Made by a program: the position numbers and the translations under genes. Below the pieces are notes generated by a model. The model saw nothing but the letters and a program-made list of their open reading frames with translations, did not search any database and was not told the origin of the DNA. From contig NZ_CAAHFG010000001.1 in NCBI RefSeq assembly GCF_900890425.1, positions 1,240,001 to 1,304,000 of the forward strand: a stretch of DNA of 64,000 nucleotides, written 5' to 3'. Source of the stretch: Pontiella desulfatans. Lineage in GTDB: Bacteria; Verrucomicrobiota; Kiritimatiellia; Kiritimatiellales; Pontiellaceae. Below, in pieces: positions 45,204 through 57,064 of the stretch; within the stretch, counting starts at the first letter, position 1, and every line of letters starts with the position of its first letter.

Positions 45204-46796
45204 ATGAATGTTCAAGAAAAAGTCTTTATATACGACACCACGTTGCGCGACGGTGCGCAGGCGGAAGGCGTTACCTTTTCGCCGGTGGCCAAGATCCACG
45301 TGGCGAAAATGCTCGATTCGTTCGGGGTGGACTATATCGAGGGCGGCTTTGCGGCTTCGAATCCGAAGGACATGGCTTTCTTCAAGGACATCAAGAAGGA
45401 AAACCTGAAACATGCCAAGGTTGCGGCCTTTGGCAGCACCCGCCGAGCGGGAGTGGACGTGGCGGAAGACAAGGGCACGCTGGCCCTGCTCGAAGCCGGT
45501 ACCGAGGTCTGCACCATCTTCGGCAAGACCTGGCTCCTGCACGTGACCGAGGTGCTCAAGACCACCGCCGGGGAAAACCTGGCGATGATCGAAGACACCT
45601 GCCGCTTCCTGAAGCAAAACGGCAAGGAAGTCGTCTACGACGCCGAACATTTTTTCGACGGCTACAAGGATAGCCCGGAATATGCCCTTCAAACATTGGA
45701 AGCCGCCGTCAAAGGCGGTGCCGATGTGCTGGTGCTGTGCGATACCAATGGTGGAAGCCTGCCGCACGAGGTATTCGAAATCACGACGGCAATCCGCGAA
45801 CAATTCGATGTGGCGGTTGGCATCCACACGCACAACGACTCGGAGACCGCCGTGGCCAACGCCATGGAGTCGGTCCGTGCCGGGGCAACGCAGGTACAGG
45901 GCGTAATCAACGGCTTTGGCGAACGTTGCGGAAACTGCAACCTGGTTTCGGTGGCGGCCAACATTCTGTTGAAGACCGGAAAAACCTGCCTGGCCGACCC
46001 GGGGAAGCTGAAAAACCTCAAGCAGGTTTCGCAGTTCGTGAACGAGCAGGCCAACCTGCGCGATAACCAGCGCGCCGCGTTTGTTGGCGATAGCGCCTTT
46101 GCCCACAAGGCCGGCATGCATGTCGATGGAGTCCGCAAGGTATCGCAGAGCTTCGAGCATGTGCCGCCGGAATCGGTCGGCAACGGTCGCCGTATCCTGA
46201 TCTCCGAACTGTCCGGCGCGAGCAACGTGATGGAAAAGCTGATCGAAATGGGGCTCGACAATATCGACCGCAAGTCGCCGGAGGTGCGCGAGATTCTCCA
46301 GACCATGGAAAAAATGGAGCGGGAAGGCTATGTCTACGAAGCGGCCGATGCGTCGTTCAAGATGCTCATCAAAAAGGTCCTCAAGGAGCACAAGAGCTTC
46401 TTCGAACTCGAAGGCTTCCGCGTGATCGTCGAAAAACGCGGCAAGAACGAACCGTGCCTTTCCGAGGCGACGCTCAAGCTGAAGGTGAACGGCGAAAAGG
46501 CGTTCACGGTGGGTGATGGCGACGGCCCGGTCGATGCCCTCAACATGGCCCTGCGCCGTGCGCTCCACGAGTTCTATCCGAGCATCGACGGGGTGCATTT
46601 GGCGGACTACCGCGTGAGCATCCTCGATCCCGAAGAGGCCACGGCGGCGAAAACGCGCGTGCACATCGAATCGTCCGACGGCGAAACCTCCTGGGGCACC
46701 GTCGGTGTTTCGGAAAACATCATCGAAGCCTCGTGGGAAGCCCTCGTCGATGGCGTGGAATACAAGCTGTTCCTCAATGAGGAAGATGTCGGGTAG
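45204..46796 (+). CDS. cimA: (R)-citramalate synthase
   Basis: 530-residue aldolase-type enzyme that condenses acetyl-CoA with pyruvate, the first step of the threonine-independent isoleucine pathway. The HMGL-like barrel has VFIYDTTLRDGAQAEGVTFS (metal and substrate loop), LVLCDTNGGSLPHEV, VGIHTHNDSETAVANAMESV and INGFGERCGNCNLVSVAANI, all typical of the CimA (TIGR00977) group rather than LeuA (TTLRDGEQ). The C-terminal 120 residues form the LeuA-type regulatory dimer domain (KLKVNGEKAFTVGDGDGPVD), so isoleucine feedback is likely. A ribosome-binding site aggaaaa precedes the ATG. Confidence 0.93.
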   Translation: MNVQEKVFIYDTTLRDGAQAEGVTFSPVAKIHVAKMLDSFGVDYIEGGFAASNPKDMAFFKDIKKENLKHAKVAAFGSTRRAGVDVAEDKGTLALLEAGTEVCTIFGKTWLLHVTEVLKTTAGENLAMIEDTCRFLKQNGKEVVYDAEHFFDGYKDSPEYALQTLEAAVKGGADVLVLCDTNGGSLPHEVFEITTAIREQFDVAVGIHTHNDSETAVANAMESVRAGATQVQGVINGFGERCGNCNLVSVAANILLKTGKTCLADPGKLKNLKQVSQFVNEQANLRDNQRAAFVGDSAFAHKAGMHVDGVRKVSQSFEHVPPESVGNGRRILISELSGASNVMEKLIEMGLDNIDRKSPEVREILQTMEKMEREGYVYEAADASFKMLIKKVLKEHKSFFELEGFRVIVEKRGKNEPCLSEATLKLKVNGEKAFTVGDGDGPVDALNMALRRALHEFYPSIDGVHLADYRVSILDPEEATAAKTRVHIESSDGETSWGTVGVSENIIEASWEALVDGVEYKLFLNEEDVG

Positions 46797-46803
46797 TTTT
46801 ATT

Positions 46804-47256
46804 CCTCGCAGAGGCGCGGAGAGCGCAGAGGCTGTGAATGTCTGATTTAAATGTAATTTCCGGCGACATCATAAAAGCTGCCATTGAAGTTCATAAAGAA
46901 CTGGGGCCGGGGCTACTTGAGTCTGTGTATAGAAAGTGTCTCGCTAAAGTGTTGCGCGACATGGGGTATGAAGTTGACGAAGAGATTTATCTTCCTTTGA
47001 CGTTCAGAGGGAGTGTTGTTGAGGAAAATGCATATAGAATTGATCTATTAGTGAATAAGTCCGTCATTGTCGAAGTAAAGTCGGTTGGGGAATTGAAACC
47101 GTTATTTTCTAAGCAGACAGGGACGTATTTAAAGCTGATGGATCTGCAATTGGGGCTTTTAATTAATTTTAATGTTTCGCTGCTGAAAGATGGCATTAAG
47201 CGGATAGTAAATAACTTTGAACAGTAAACCTCTGCGCTCTCTGCGCCTCTGCGAGG
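46804..47256. mobile_element. Inverted-repeat-bounded unit carrying a GxxExxY gene
   Basis: 28-bp arms at 46804-46831 and 47229-47256 are inverted copies with 27 of 28 bases identical; they begin cctcgcagaggcgc and are themselves made of GCAGAG-type repeats. Between them lies only the 129-codon GxxExxY gene. The unit sits cleanly between cimA and valS. No transposase is inside and no target duplication is obvious, so its mobility is inferred from structure. Confidence 0.6.
46838..47227 (+). CDS. GxxExxY protein (PD-(D/E)XK nuclease-like fold)
   Basis: 129-residue protein of the GxxExxY family (TIGR04256). It starts SGDIIKAAIEVHKELGPGLL followed by ESVYRKCL, which gives the family name motif, and later has RIDLLVNKSVIVEVKSVGEL, a D-x(n)-E-x-K pattern like PD-(D/E)XK nucleases. 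Function of the family is not established. Codon use is more AT-rich than the neighbours cimA and valS, which with the flanking inverted repeats suggests transfer as a unit. The stop at 47227 touches the right repeat. Confidence 0.88.
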   Translation: MSDLNVISGDIIKAAIEVHKELGPGLLESVYRKCLAKVLRDMGYEVDEEIYLPLTFRGSVVEENAYRIDLLVNKSVIVEVKSVGELKPLFSKQTGTYLKLMDLQLGLLINFNVSLLKDGIKRIVNNFEQ

Positions 47257-47275
47257 TATATTCGGTGGAAAAGAT

Positions 47276-49927
<2,652 letters not shown>

Positions 49928-50070
49928 TTCTTTAATCCCTGATCCTGCCGGGCGGAACATACTGCCCGGCCACTTCTTTTCCTGTTTGCATTCTTTTCAA
50001 ACGTTTGTATTCTCTCCCCGCTGTAGGGAACGCAATCTGTAATGCAACGCGCAAACATAGGAGAGGTGAA

Positions 50071-51309
50071 ATGAAACATTGTGTAATCAAGGTTGCACTG
50101 CTGATGGCCATGGTCGTTCTTGCTGGCTGTAAACTCGTGGAGCTGCGCGAGGATGCCGAATACATTGAGCAGGCGGGAGTCATCCAGGGAACCGTTAAAG
50201 TGGACGGTGAGCCATCCGGTCTTGTGGTGGCGGTTCAGTTCCGCGAAGAGCAGGGCAAGTTGATTCAGGAGCGGAACATGGTCGTCTCCGAGACCGGTTC
50301 CTATCGTTTCCAGGTTGTGGCGGGCAACTATGCCATTGCCGCCTTTGTTGATTCCAATGGCGACGGCATTTTCCAGCCCGAGGAACCCGGGGTGTTCGAT
50401 CCGGTGATGTCGAGGGTCCGCGTGGGAATAGACGATGTCATCACCATGCCAGCACTCTTGATAAAAGGCACCCTCACCAGTTGGCCAAGTGAGGCCGATA
50501 TGAAGAAGAAGCTTAAGCGAAGCATGCAGAATATCGGTGCCGTTCGAAAACTCGACGATCCGATTTTCAGTGCGGAAAACTGCTCCTTGGGCATGTGGCA
50601 TGCTCCTGATTTCCTGGAACAGGTCGGGGGCGGGGTATTCCTGCTTCAGCCCTACGATGCCGGGAAAATGCCGGTCTTGTTCATCCATGGCATGGGCGGT
50701 GGGCCGGACGACTGGGAAACGGCGATCGAATCGCTCGATACCGAGCGCTATCAAGCGTGGGTTGTCTTCTATCCAAGTGGAGTTCGCCTGGATATGATCA
50801 GCGACTATCTGGTAAGCGCCATGGCCACCTTGACAGCGCGGTACCAACTCGAGGAAATCTTCATTGCGGCCCACAGCATGGGTGGGTTGGTCAATCGTTC
50901 CTTCATCAAAAAATACTGCAAGGAATTTCCCGAGGCCGCCGCAAAGATCCGGGGCGTGGTTACGGTGAACAGTCCCATGGGCGGTATGCCATCCGCCGCT
51001 TCCGGGGTGGAGCATTCGCCGATCGTTCTGCCGGCCTGGCGGGATGTTGCGGTGGGTAGCGATTTCCTGAAGGATCTGCATCAATGGGATTGGCCGGAGG
51101 AGATACCGTATCACTTGGTGTTTTCCTTCATTCCCGGCTCCGGCGACGATACCGTTGTTCCGCTCCAGTGCCAGATTCCTTTCAAACTACAAGGCGAGGC
51201 GGTACGTTCATATGGTTTCGAGAACAGCCATGTGGGAACCTTGAGCGACCCCGATTTCCTCGCCCTGTTTTCCAAGCTGTTGCTTCAGGCCTCCGCATCA
51301 GTTGAATAA
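50071..51309 (+). CDS. Lipoprotein alpha/beta-hydrolase
   Basis: 412-residue lipoprotein (MKHCVIKVALLMAMVVLAGC, C20). Residues 35-140 look like a carboxypeptidase-regulatory-like Ig domain (GVIQGTVKVDGEPSGLVVAV ... FVDSNGDGIFQPEEPGVF). The rest is an alpha/beta-hydrolase: oxyanion region VLFIHGMGGGPDDWE, nucleophile elbow AAHSMGGLVN with S269, VNSPMGG, and late Asp/His candidates in SGDDTVVP and NSHVGT. It is probably a membrane-bound lipase or esterase facing the periplasm. The ATG at 50071 has a strong aggagagg site; the frame is open from 50005. It precedes the sigma-54 activator. Confidence 0.85.
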   Translation: MKHCVIKVALLMAMVVLAGCKLVELREDAEYIEQAGVIQGTVKVDGEPSGLVVAVQFREEQGKLIQERNMVVSETGSYRFQVVAGNYAIAAFVDSNGDGIFQPEEPGVFDPVMSRVRVGIDDVITMPALLIKGTLTSWPSEADMKKKLKRSMQNIGAVRKLDDPIFSAENCSLGMWHAPDFLEQVGGGVFLLQPYDAGKMPVLFIHGMGGGPDDWETAIESLDTERYQAWVVFYPSGVRLDMISDYLVSAMATLTARYQLEEIFIAAHSMGGLVNRSFIKKYCKEFPEAAAKIRGVVTVNSPMGGMPSAASGVEHSPIVLPAWRDVAVGSDFLKDLHQWDWPEEIPYHLVFSFIPGSGDDTVVPLQCQIPFKLQGEAVRSYGFENSHVGTLSDPDFLALFSKLLLQASASVE

Positions 51310-51428
51310 GACCAGCATTGGTTCGTCAGACTTTTATTTTGACAGATCCTCCGATGGGTCGCAGTTTGTTGCTTTGAATGACGCAAGTGGTGTTATTCGC
51401 AAATCGGTATTAGGGGAGACGCATACCA

Positions 51429-53366
51429 GTGGAAACGGAATGTTCAGCTGAACAAGTGAGTTTTGAAAACCTGCTGGCGGGCTTGACAGCCCGGTTCATC
51501 AATCTGCCCTCCGAGGAAGTGGATTCGGCAATTGAAGATGCGCAGCGGGAGGTTTGCGAGTTTCTTGGGCTGGATTTATCCGCCGTATGGCAGATGGACC
51601 CCGATGCATCGGAGATTTTGGTGCTGACGCATCTCTACGGTCCGTTGCTTACCGAGGAAGTCCCGGAACGGATGGTGGCATCGGAACTTTTTCCATGGGC
51701 GTTGGAAAAGGTGCAGAACAATGAGGTTTTTGTCCTCTCGTCTACCGAAAATTAACCACCAGAAGCCGCAGTTGACGCCGCAGGGTGGAGGCATTATGGG
51801 ATTAGGACAGCCTTGTGCATCCCTTTGGTCGTGGGGGAGGGGGCCCCGTTCGGTGCGGTATCCTTCAATGACCTGCAGCGGGAACGGGAGTGGGCGGAAC
51901 CGTTGATTCGCCGCTTGAAGATGGTGGCCCAGACCTTTGCCGGAGCCATCCAGCGAAAGCTTTTGGAGAAGGATCTACGCGAAAGTGCGCTGCGCCTTTC
52001 CATGGTGATGGATGCGGCCGGTGCCGGAGGGTGGTCGTTGTGTCTGGACTCGGACAGGGTTTGGGCATCGAACCGAACCCGCGAACTCTTTGGATTCGAG
52101 GAATTCGAAGAACTGACCTCGGGAAATTTTGAACTTCGGATCCATGAAGAAGACCGCGGCATGGTTGTGTCAACCTTGGAAGACGCGGTGGAAAACCGCA
52201 AGATGTTTGCGCTGGAATACCGGATTGTTCTAACCGGTGGTCAGGTCCGGTGGATTTCCACGCGGGGCCATATCCGGTGCCGCGAAGATGGGACGGCCTG
52301 CCGCTTGATGGGGCTTTCGGTCGATAGCACCGAGAAAAAGCAGGGCGAGCTGCGACTCAAGGAGGCCCTGGCCGAAGCCAAGAGCCTGCGGGAACAGCTG
52401 AGCCACGAAAACGATTATTTACGCGAACAGGTTTTCCGGGCTTCCGGACATGACAGTATTATTGGCAGTTCCGCACCCGTCTTCGACATGCTGGAAAAGG
52501 TACGCATGGTGGCGCCCACCGATTCCACCGTGTTCATTACCGGTGAAACCGGGACCGGGAAAGAATTGCTGGCGCATGCGATCCATGAACAGAGCACGAG
52601 AAAAAGCAGGGTCATGGTTAAGGTGAATTGTGCGGCACTGCCCTCGGCCTTGATCGAGAGCGAGCTTTTCGGTCGGGAAAAAGGGGCCTACACCGGGGCA
52701 ATAACCCAGCAGATCGGCCGCTTTGAGCTTGCGGATGGTTCCTCGCTGTTTTTGGACGAAATCGGGGACTTGCCATTGGAGCTGCAGACCAAGTTGCTAC
52801 GCGTGTTGCAGGACGGCCAGTTTGAGCGTCTGGGAAGCCATGCAACGCTCCATGCCGATGTCCGCGTGATTGCCGCAACCAACCGGAACCTTCCCAACAT
52901 GGTTCAGGAAGGCACATTTCGGGAAGACCTGTTCCACCGTTTGAACATTTTTCCCATCGAGGCGCCGCCCCTGAGGGAGCGCCGCGAGGATATCCCGGAA
53001 CTAACCTGGCGGTTTGTTCAGCAGTTCAATCGAAAGATGGGGCGGTCGGTCGAGTCGATTCCGAAACCCGCCATGAAGGGACTGAAGAATTATTCGTGGC
53101 CCGGCAATGTCCGCGAGCTGCGGAACCTGATTGAACGGGCCATGATCATGAGCCAGGGAAAAACACTCTGCATCGATATTCCCAATCTGGAATGCCCTTG
53201 CCACGAGCTGCCGACACTCGACGACGTCGAACGCAACCATATTCTTGAAGCGTTGGAAAAGTCCCAATGGCGCATCGGGGGAGCCGGCGGGGCGGCCGAG
53301 GCGCTGGGCATGGCGAGAACAACGCTGAATTCCCGCATGAAGAAACTGGGTATTTCCAGATTCTGA
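51429..53366 (+). pseudogene. Sigma-54 activator with GAF, PAS and AAA+ domains, interrupted by TAA
   Basis: One continuous frame except for TAA at codon 109 (51753-51755). Before it: a GAF half-domain from a GTG start with aggggag upstream. After it: PPEAAVDAAGWRHYGIRTAL, the normal GAF continuation, then a PAS domain (GAGGWSLCLDSDRVWASN), a coiled linker, and the sigma-54 AAA+ domain: FITGETGTGKELLAHAIHE (Walker A), GAYTGA loop (usually GAFTGA), LFLDEIGDLPLELQTKLLRV (Walker B), NYSWPGNVRELRNLIERA. A Fis-type helix-turn-helix closes it (EALGMARTTLNSRMKKLGI). TAA replaces what is usually Leu in DLPPEAA-type motifs, so TTA to TAA is likely. Without read-through, a start after the stop (for example TTG/GTG near 51813) would give an activator lacking half its GAF domain. 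Confidence 0.85.
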
Positions 53367-53792
53367 TTCGCCCCGCTGCAAGCTCGGCATCCCGTCCTTC
53401 GTGCGGATAAGGCACAATCATCTACCTGAGCCTCTTGCAAAACCCTTCGAGTTTGCGAGGCGGTTTTTGTTAAAAGTTATTGGTTATTGGGCTAAACCGC
53501 TGGTTGCGTATGACTTGTCCTGACAACCAACAACCAGCACCTGATAACTGGAACGGCAAAACCAGAGGTTTTGCAAGTTCCTCTACCTGGCAATATTATT
53601 ATTTTTTCTCCTGTTTGGGTCGTGCCGAAAAGTGACGGCATATGGTCTTGGTGACGAAATATCGTCATTCACGGCACGCTCTCAATTATATCGAACCTAC
53701 CTGCAAGGATGGTATCTTTCTCCTGTTCAATGGATTATGCCGACAGGCGGTTCCCGGGTCGGTGGTGGTACACTTCATGCCTATAGGGAGCC
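53367..53792. promoter_or_regulatory. 426-bp regulatory region before the sulfatase/channel cluster
   Basis: No gene is visible. An inverted repeat cttgcaaaacc/ggttttgcaag lies at 53434-53444 and 53567-53577. Nested palindromes lie nearer the cluster: CGTGCCG (53621-53627) with CGGCACG (53672-53678) enclosing TGACGAAATATCGTCA (53652-53667). Their symmetry and position between a sigma-54 activator and the envelope cluster make them candidate activator-binding sites. No clear -24/-12 promoter was found directly before 53793. Confidence 0.45.
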
Positions 53793-54200
53793 ATGAAAAC
53801 TCAGCAACCACTTGAACGGATTTTCTGTAACATTTCCATGCATTTCGCCTCCGAGCAGGACGCGAAGAGTGCGCTTGAACTCCTGCATTCCTCCTTGGAA
53901 TGCACCATGTCCAAAAATGGATGTCTCGACTGCCGGGTGCTCATGGATTCGAACGAGCCGGTGAAGGTGGACTATCTCGAGCAATGGCAAACCGAGGAGG
54001 CATTTCGCAGGCATGTCGGGTCCCATGATTTCAAACATGTCTTTTTTGCGATGGATATGTGCTGCGAGTCCCCGGGGGTGAAGATTGAAAAGGTGGTATC
54101 GCAAAGCGGATTGGATTATTTGCGCACCGTGTATGAAGAGGGCATCGGCCTTGTAACCGGGGAATGGAAGCAGACCGGGTCAATCCGGATCATGGAATAA
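53793..54200 (+). CDS. ABM-like (antibiotic biosynthesis monooxygenase superfamily) protein
   Basis: 135-residue cytosolic protein. ERIFCNISMHFASEQDAKSA, NGCLDCRVLMDSNEPVKVDY and QWQTEEAFRRHVGSHDFKHV follow the pattern of ABM/YgiN-type ferredoxin-like domains: a strand, a Cys/Gly-containing turn, a strand with W-x-T-x-E-A-F-x-x-H. Such domains bind small hydrophobic or aromatic molecules and may act as cofactor-free monooxygenases or as sensors. It is the first gene of the envelope cluster and the only one without a signal peptide. Confidence 0.65.
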   Translation: MKTQQPLERIFCNISMHFASEQDAKSALELLHSSLECTMSKNGCLDCRVLMDSNEPVKVDYLEQWQTEEAFRRHVGSHDFKHVFFAMDMCCESPGVKIEKVVSQSGLDYLRTVYEEGIGLVTGEWKQTGSIRIME

Positions 54201-54219
54201 TTAACGAAAGGAATGGGCG

Positions 54220-54885
54220 ATGAAACGAACAATACTGGGTATTACTGCAATCTGTGCATGTGGTCTTGCAATGGCGGAGGAAAAAACCACAACCGCCGCA
54301 ACTGAAACAACCAACGCTCCTGCAGCCACGGAGCAGGCGGGCACCCCCGTTGCGAAGGCTCCCGCAAAACCAGCAAGCTTCATGGCAGCCGCAAACAAGT
54401 ACTTTAGCTTGAGCTATGGATATGTCACCACGAACTATGAAGATGTGGATAAGGATATCGATGGCTGGCGCATCAACGGCGTGTTCGAAATGAATCCAAC
54501 GGGCGGCCCCTTGCTGCACGGCTTTGCCATTGGATACATGGAAACATCGGCGGAGCGCACCAGCAATGCCCAGACGGTTAAGTATGAGGTGAAAACCATC
54601 CCGATCTATTATGCCCCGAAAATCATACTGGGTAAAAAAGCGGTTAAGGTTTTCGCCAAAGGCGCGCTGGGGTGCCACTTCTCCGACTACACCCGTTCCG
54701 GAACTTTGGACAGCGGCAGCGCCGATGAATTCGGGTTCTACGGCGGTGGTTCGCTCGGTGCCATGCTGGTGCTCAAGGATAAGTTTTTCGCCAATATCGA
54801 ATATGAGTGGGCCTACATGTCGAACACCTATTTCCAGGATGGTTTGGTGGAGTCGGCCATGGTCGGTATCGGGATGAAGTTTTAA
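54220..54885 (+). CDS. Probable outer-membrane beta-barrel protein
   Basis: 221-residue exported protein (signal MKRTILGITAICACGLAMA). After a Thr/Ala/Pro-rich linker (residues 20-50) comes a strand-rich domain (YFSLSYGYVTTNYEDVDKDI, FGFYGGGSLGAMLVLKDKFF) ending GIGMKF, a C-terminal Phe consistent with outer-membrane assembly. The size fits an eight-stranded barrel (OmpA/OmpW-like). Substrate or partner unknown. It lies 19 bp after the ABM-like gene. Confidence 0.65.
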   Translation: MKRTILGITAICACGLAMAEEKTTTAATETTNAPAATEQAGTPVAKAPAKPASFMAAANKYFSLSYGYVTTNYEDVDKDIDGWRINGVFEMNPTGGPLLHGFAIGYMETSAERTSNAQTVKYEVKTIPIYYAPKIILGKKAVKVFAKGALGCHFSDYTRSGTLDSGSADEFGFYGGGSLGAMLVLKDKFFANIEYEWAYMSNTYFQDGLVESAMVGIGMKF

Positions 54886-54914
54886 TGCATTCAAAAATTA
54901 CGGGGACACATATC

Positions 54915-55592
54915 ATGAATCGTTTATTTACAGCACTTGCCGTTTTGGGAATCGCACTGGTCGGATCGAATGCCTTGGCTGAAATGGATCGCGACCAGCT
55001 TTCGCTCGAAATCAGCAAGGCGAATTCGGCCAACAAGGATAAAATGAAAGCGTTTATCTGGAAAAAAGCCTCCAAGGTCACCGTTGACGGAAAAGAAATG
55101 GTGGACATACTCAATGAAATCAGCATCCAGGAGAATGGGGATATTTCCATGGTAAACCTGGATATCGAGACCCATGTTAAACGGCAACGGGGACTTCGGG
55201 GGCGAATGCAGCAAAAGGCGGCGGAAAACAACGCCAAGTATCTGGATGGGGCTATCGAATATTCCCTGGCTTATATGTATATGACCAAAGGGCAGCTGCT
55301 CGATTTTTTCAGCAAAGCCAAAATCACGGATGAAAAAGGCGTTTTGATGGCCAAGGCCTCGGACGTGCTACTCAATGGAGACCAGTTGACGATACAGGTT
55401 GATAAAGCCAGCAAGCTGTTCATCTCCAAATCGTTTTCGAGCAGCATGGGTGGTGATCCAATCAGCGGGGAAATCCACTATGACGAGTTTTCCTCCGGGG
55501 TTAGCCATGTTTCGAAATCGACCTTGAACCTTCCGGCGAAAAACACGGTGATCATGTCGGAAAACAAAGACTTTCTGAAAAGAGTCGAGTAA
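54915..55592 (+). CDS. Periplasmic protein of unknown function
   Basis: 225-residue exported protein (signal MNRLFTALAVLGIALVGSNALA). The mature chain starts with a helical segment (EISKANSANKDKMKAFIWKK), then an alpha/beta region including VKRQRGLRGRMQQKAAENNA and a strand-rich C-terminal half (DQLTIQVDKASKLFISKSFS). No family is recognised and no catalytic motif is evident. It lies 29 bp after the barrel gene, so co-transcription is likely. Confidence 0.6.
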   Translation: MNRLFTALAVLGIALVGSNALAEMDRDQLSLEISKANSANKDKMKAFIWKKASKVTVDGKEMVDILNEISIQENGDISMVNLDIETHVKRQRGLRGRMQQKAAENNAKYLDGAIEYSLAYMYMTKGQLLDFFSKAKITDEKGVLMAKASDVLLNGDQLTIQVDKASKLFISKSFSSSMGGDPISGEIHYDEFSSGVSHVSKSTLNLPAKNTVIMSENKDFLKRVE

Positions 55593-55613
55593 GGCTCGAT
55601 GAAACTAGCTGCC

Positions 55614-55629
55614 TGGCCATGTTCGCGCA
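55614..55629 (+). promoter_or_regulatory. Possible sigma-54 (-24/-12) promoter
   Basis: TGGCCATGTTCGCGCA has GG and GC separated by exactly ten bases, as in sigma-54 promoters, and lies 26 bp before the ATG of the DUF1254 lipoprotein. The -12 half (CGCA instead of TTGCA) is imperfect, so this may be chance. Confidence 0.25.
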
Positions 55630-55654
55630 GGCATTTAATTCCGAGGAGATGAAC

Positions 55655-57064
55655 ATGAAAAAACTTGGTATTCTTACATTGGTGAGTGCACTGGCCCTGG
55701 TGTTGGGCGGATGCTCGAAAAAGGTGCACCAGAGCGCGGTGGTCAAGAAGGCGGTGGACGCCTATATCTATGCCTATCCACTGGTAACCTTCGACATGGT
55801 ACGCCGACATGAGACCAACACCGAGGTGCCGACCGGCTCGGGGGCGCCGATGGGGCAGTTGATCAAGATGCGCAAATATCCGGCGGTGGACGACCATGCC
55901 GCCGCGGCTCCCAATACGGATACGCTCTACACGCTGGCCTGGCTCGATGTTTCGGAAGAGCCTATGGTGGTTGGTGTGCCCGATATGGGCGACCGCTATT
56001 ACATGCTGCCGCTGATGGATGGATATTCCGAGATGATTGATGTGATTGGCGCCGGTGTTGAGGGAGAGGATCAAAAAGAGTATCTCGTTGTTTCCAAAGG
56101 ATGGAAAGGTGAAGTGCCGGCGGGAATGATGAAGATCGAATCTCCCACGGCTATGATCTGGATGTGCGGCCGAATCTATTGCACCGGAACACCGGAAGAC
56201 TATGCGGCAGCACATAAGCTGCAGGATCAGGTGAAGCTCTATCCGCTGAGTGCGTATGGAAAACCCTACACTCCACCCAAAGGGGTTGTTGATCCTTCCC
56301 TCGACATGAAAGCTGCTGTTAAAGAGCAGCTGGGCGAGCTGTCTACCAGTGATTATTTTTCCTACTTTGCGAAGCTGTTGGTTAAGAATCCGCCGCACGA
56401 AGCCGATACCGGTATGCTTGAGAAACTGGCCGAAATCGGAATTGTTCCCGGGGAAAAATTTGATCTTTCAGCGTACAGTGATCTGGATCAAAAGCTACTC
56501 AGCGAGGTGCCGAAGCTAGCCAAATTGGAAATGGGCCTGCACCTGAAGAAGCAGCCGACCTCCAATGGCTGGCTCTATTTTACCGAAGGCGTGGGCAACT
56601 TTGGAACGGATTATATTACCCGGGGTATGGCTAGCTTCCTCGGGCCGGGCTGGAACCGCCCGCACGATGCGATCTACCCGCTCTCTTTCAACGATGCGGA
56701 CGGAAAGAAATATGACGGCGCAAAAAACAACTATGTCCTGCGCTTTGAAAAAGGGGAACTGCCCCCTGTTAAGAAGGTGGGCTTCTGGTCGCTGACGCTC
56801 TACGACAAAAAGATGTTCTTTGTCCCCAACAGCATGGATCGCTACACCTTGAGCCAGCGCGATGAATTGATCGAAAATGCCGACGGGTCGATCGAGATTT
56901 ATATTCAGGCGGAATCGCCCGGAAAAGAAAAAGAAGCCAACTGGCTGCCCGCGCCTGAAGGGCAGTTTGACCTGGTCTTGCGTCTATACGGGCCTTCGCA
57001 AAAATCTCCATCCATTCTGGATGGAAGCTGGACGCCTCCGGCTGCAAACAAAGTGAAAAAGTAG
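55655..57064 (+). CDS. DUF1254/DUF1214-domain lipoprotein
   Basis: 469-residue lipoprotein (MKKLGILTLVSALALVLGGC, C20). The N-terminal half matches DUF1254 (VDAYIYAYPLVTFDMVRRHE, AAPNTDTLYTLAWLDVSEEP, DRYYMLPLMDGYSEMIDVIG, MIWMCGRIYCTGTPEDYAAA) and the C-terminal part DUF1214 (GFWSLTLYDKKMFFVPNSMD, NWLPAPEGQFDLVLRLYGP). Proteins of this two-domain type are widespread in periplasm or envelope; the biochemical role is not established. ATG 55655 with gagga upstream gives the lipobox. It is separated from the next lipoprotein gene by an inserted IS. Confidence 0.85.
   Translation: MKKLGILTLVSALALVLGGCSKKVHQSAVVKKAVDAYIYAYPLVTFDMVRRHETNTEVPTGSGAPMGQLIKMRKYPAVDDHAAAAPNTDTLYTLAWLDVSEEPMVVGVPDMGDRYYMLPLMDGYSEMIDVIGAGVEGEDQKEYLVVSKGWKGEVPAGMMKIESPTAMIWMCGRIYCTGTPEDYAAAHKLQDQVKLYPLSAYGKPYTPPKGVVDPSLDMKAAVKEQLGELSTSDYFSYFAKLLVKNPPHEADTGMLEKLAEIGIVPGEKFDLSAYSDLDQKLLSEVPKLAKLEMGLHLKKQPTSNGWLYFTEGVGNFGTDYITRGMASFLGPGWNRPHDAIYPLSFNDADGKKYDGAKNNYVLRFEKGELPPVKKVGFWSLTLYDKKMFFVPNSMDRYTLSQRDELIENADGSIEIYIQAESPGKEKEANWLPAPEGQFDLVLRLYGPSQKSPSILDGSWTPPAANKVKK

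Noticed and set aside
45018-46664. A 548-codon open frame opposite cimA
   Set aside because: Same reason: antisense shadow of an unmistakable citramalate synthase gene.
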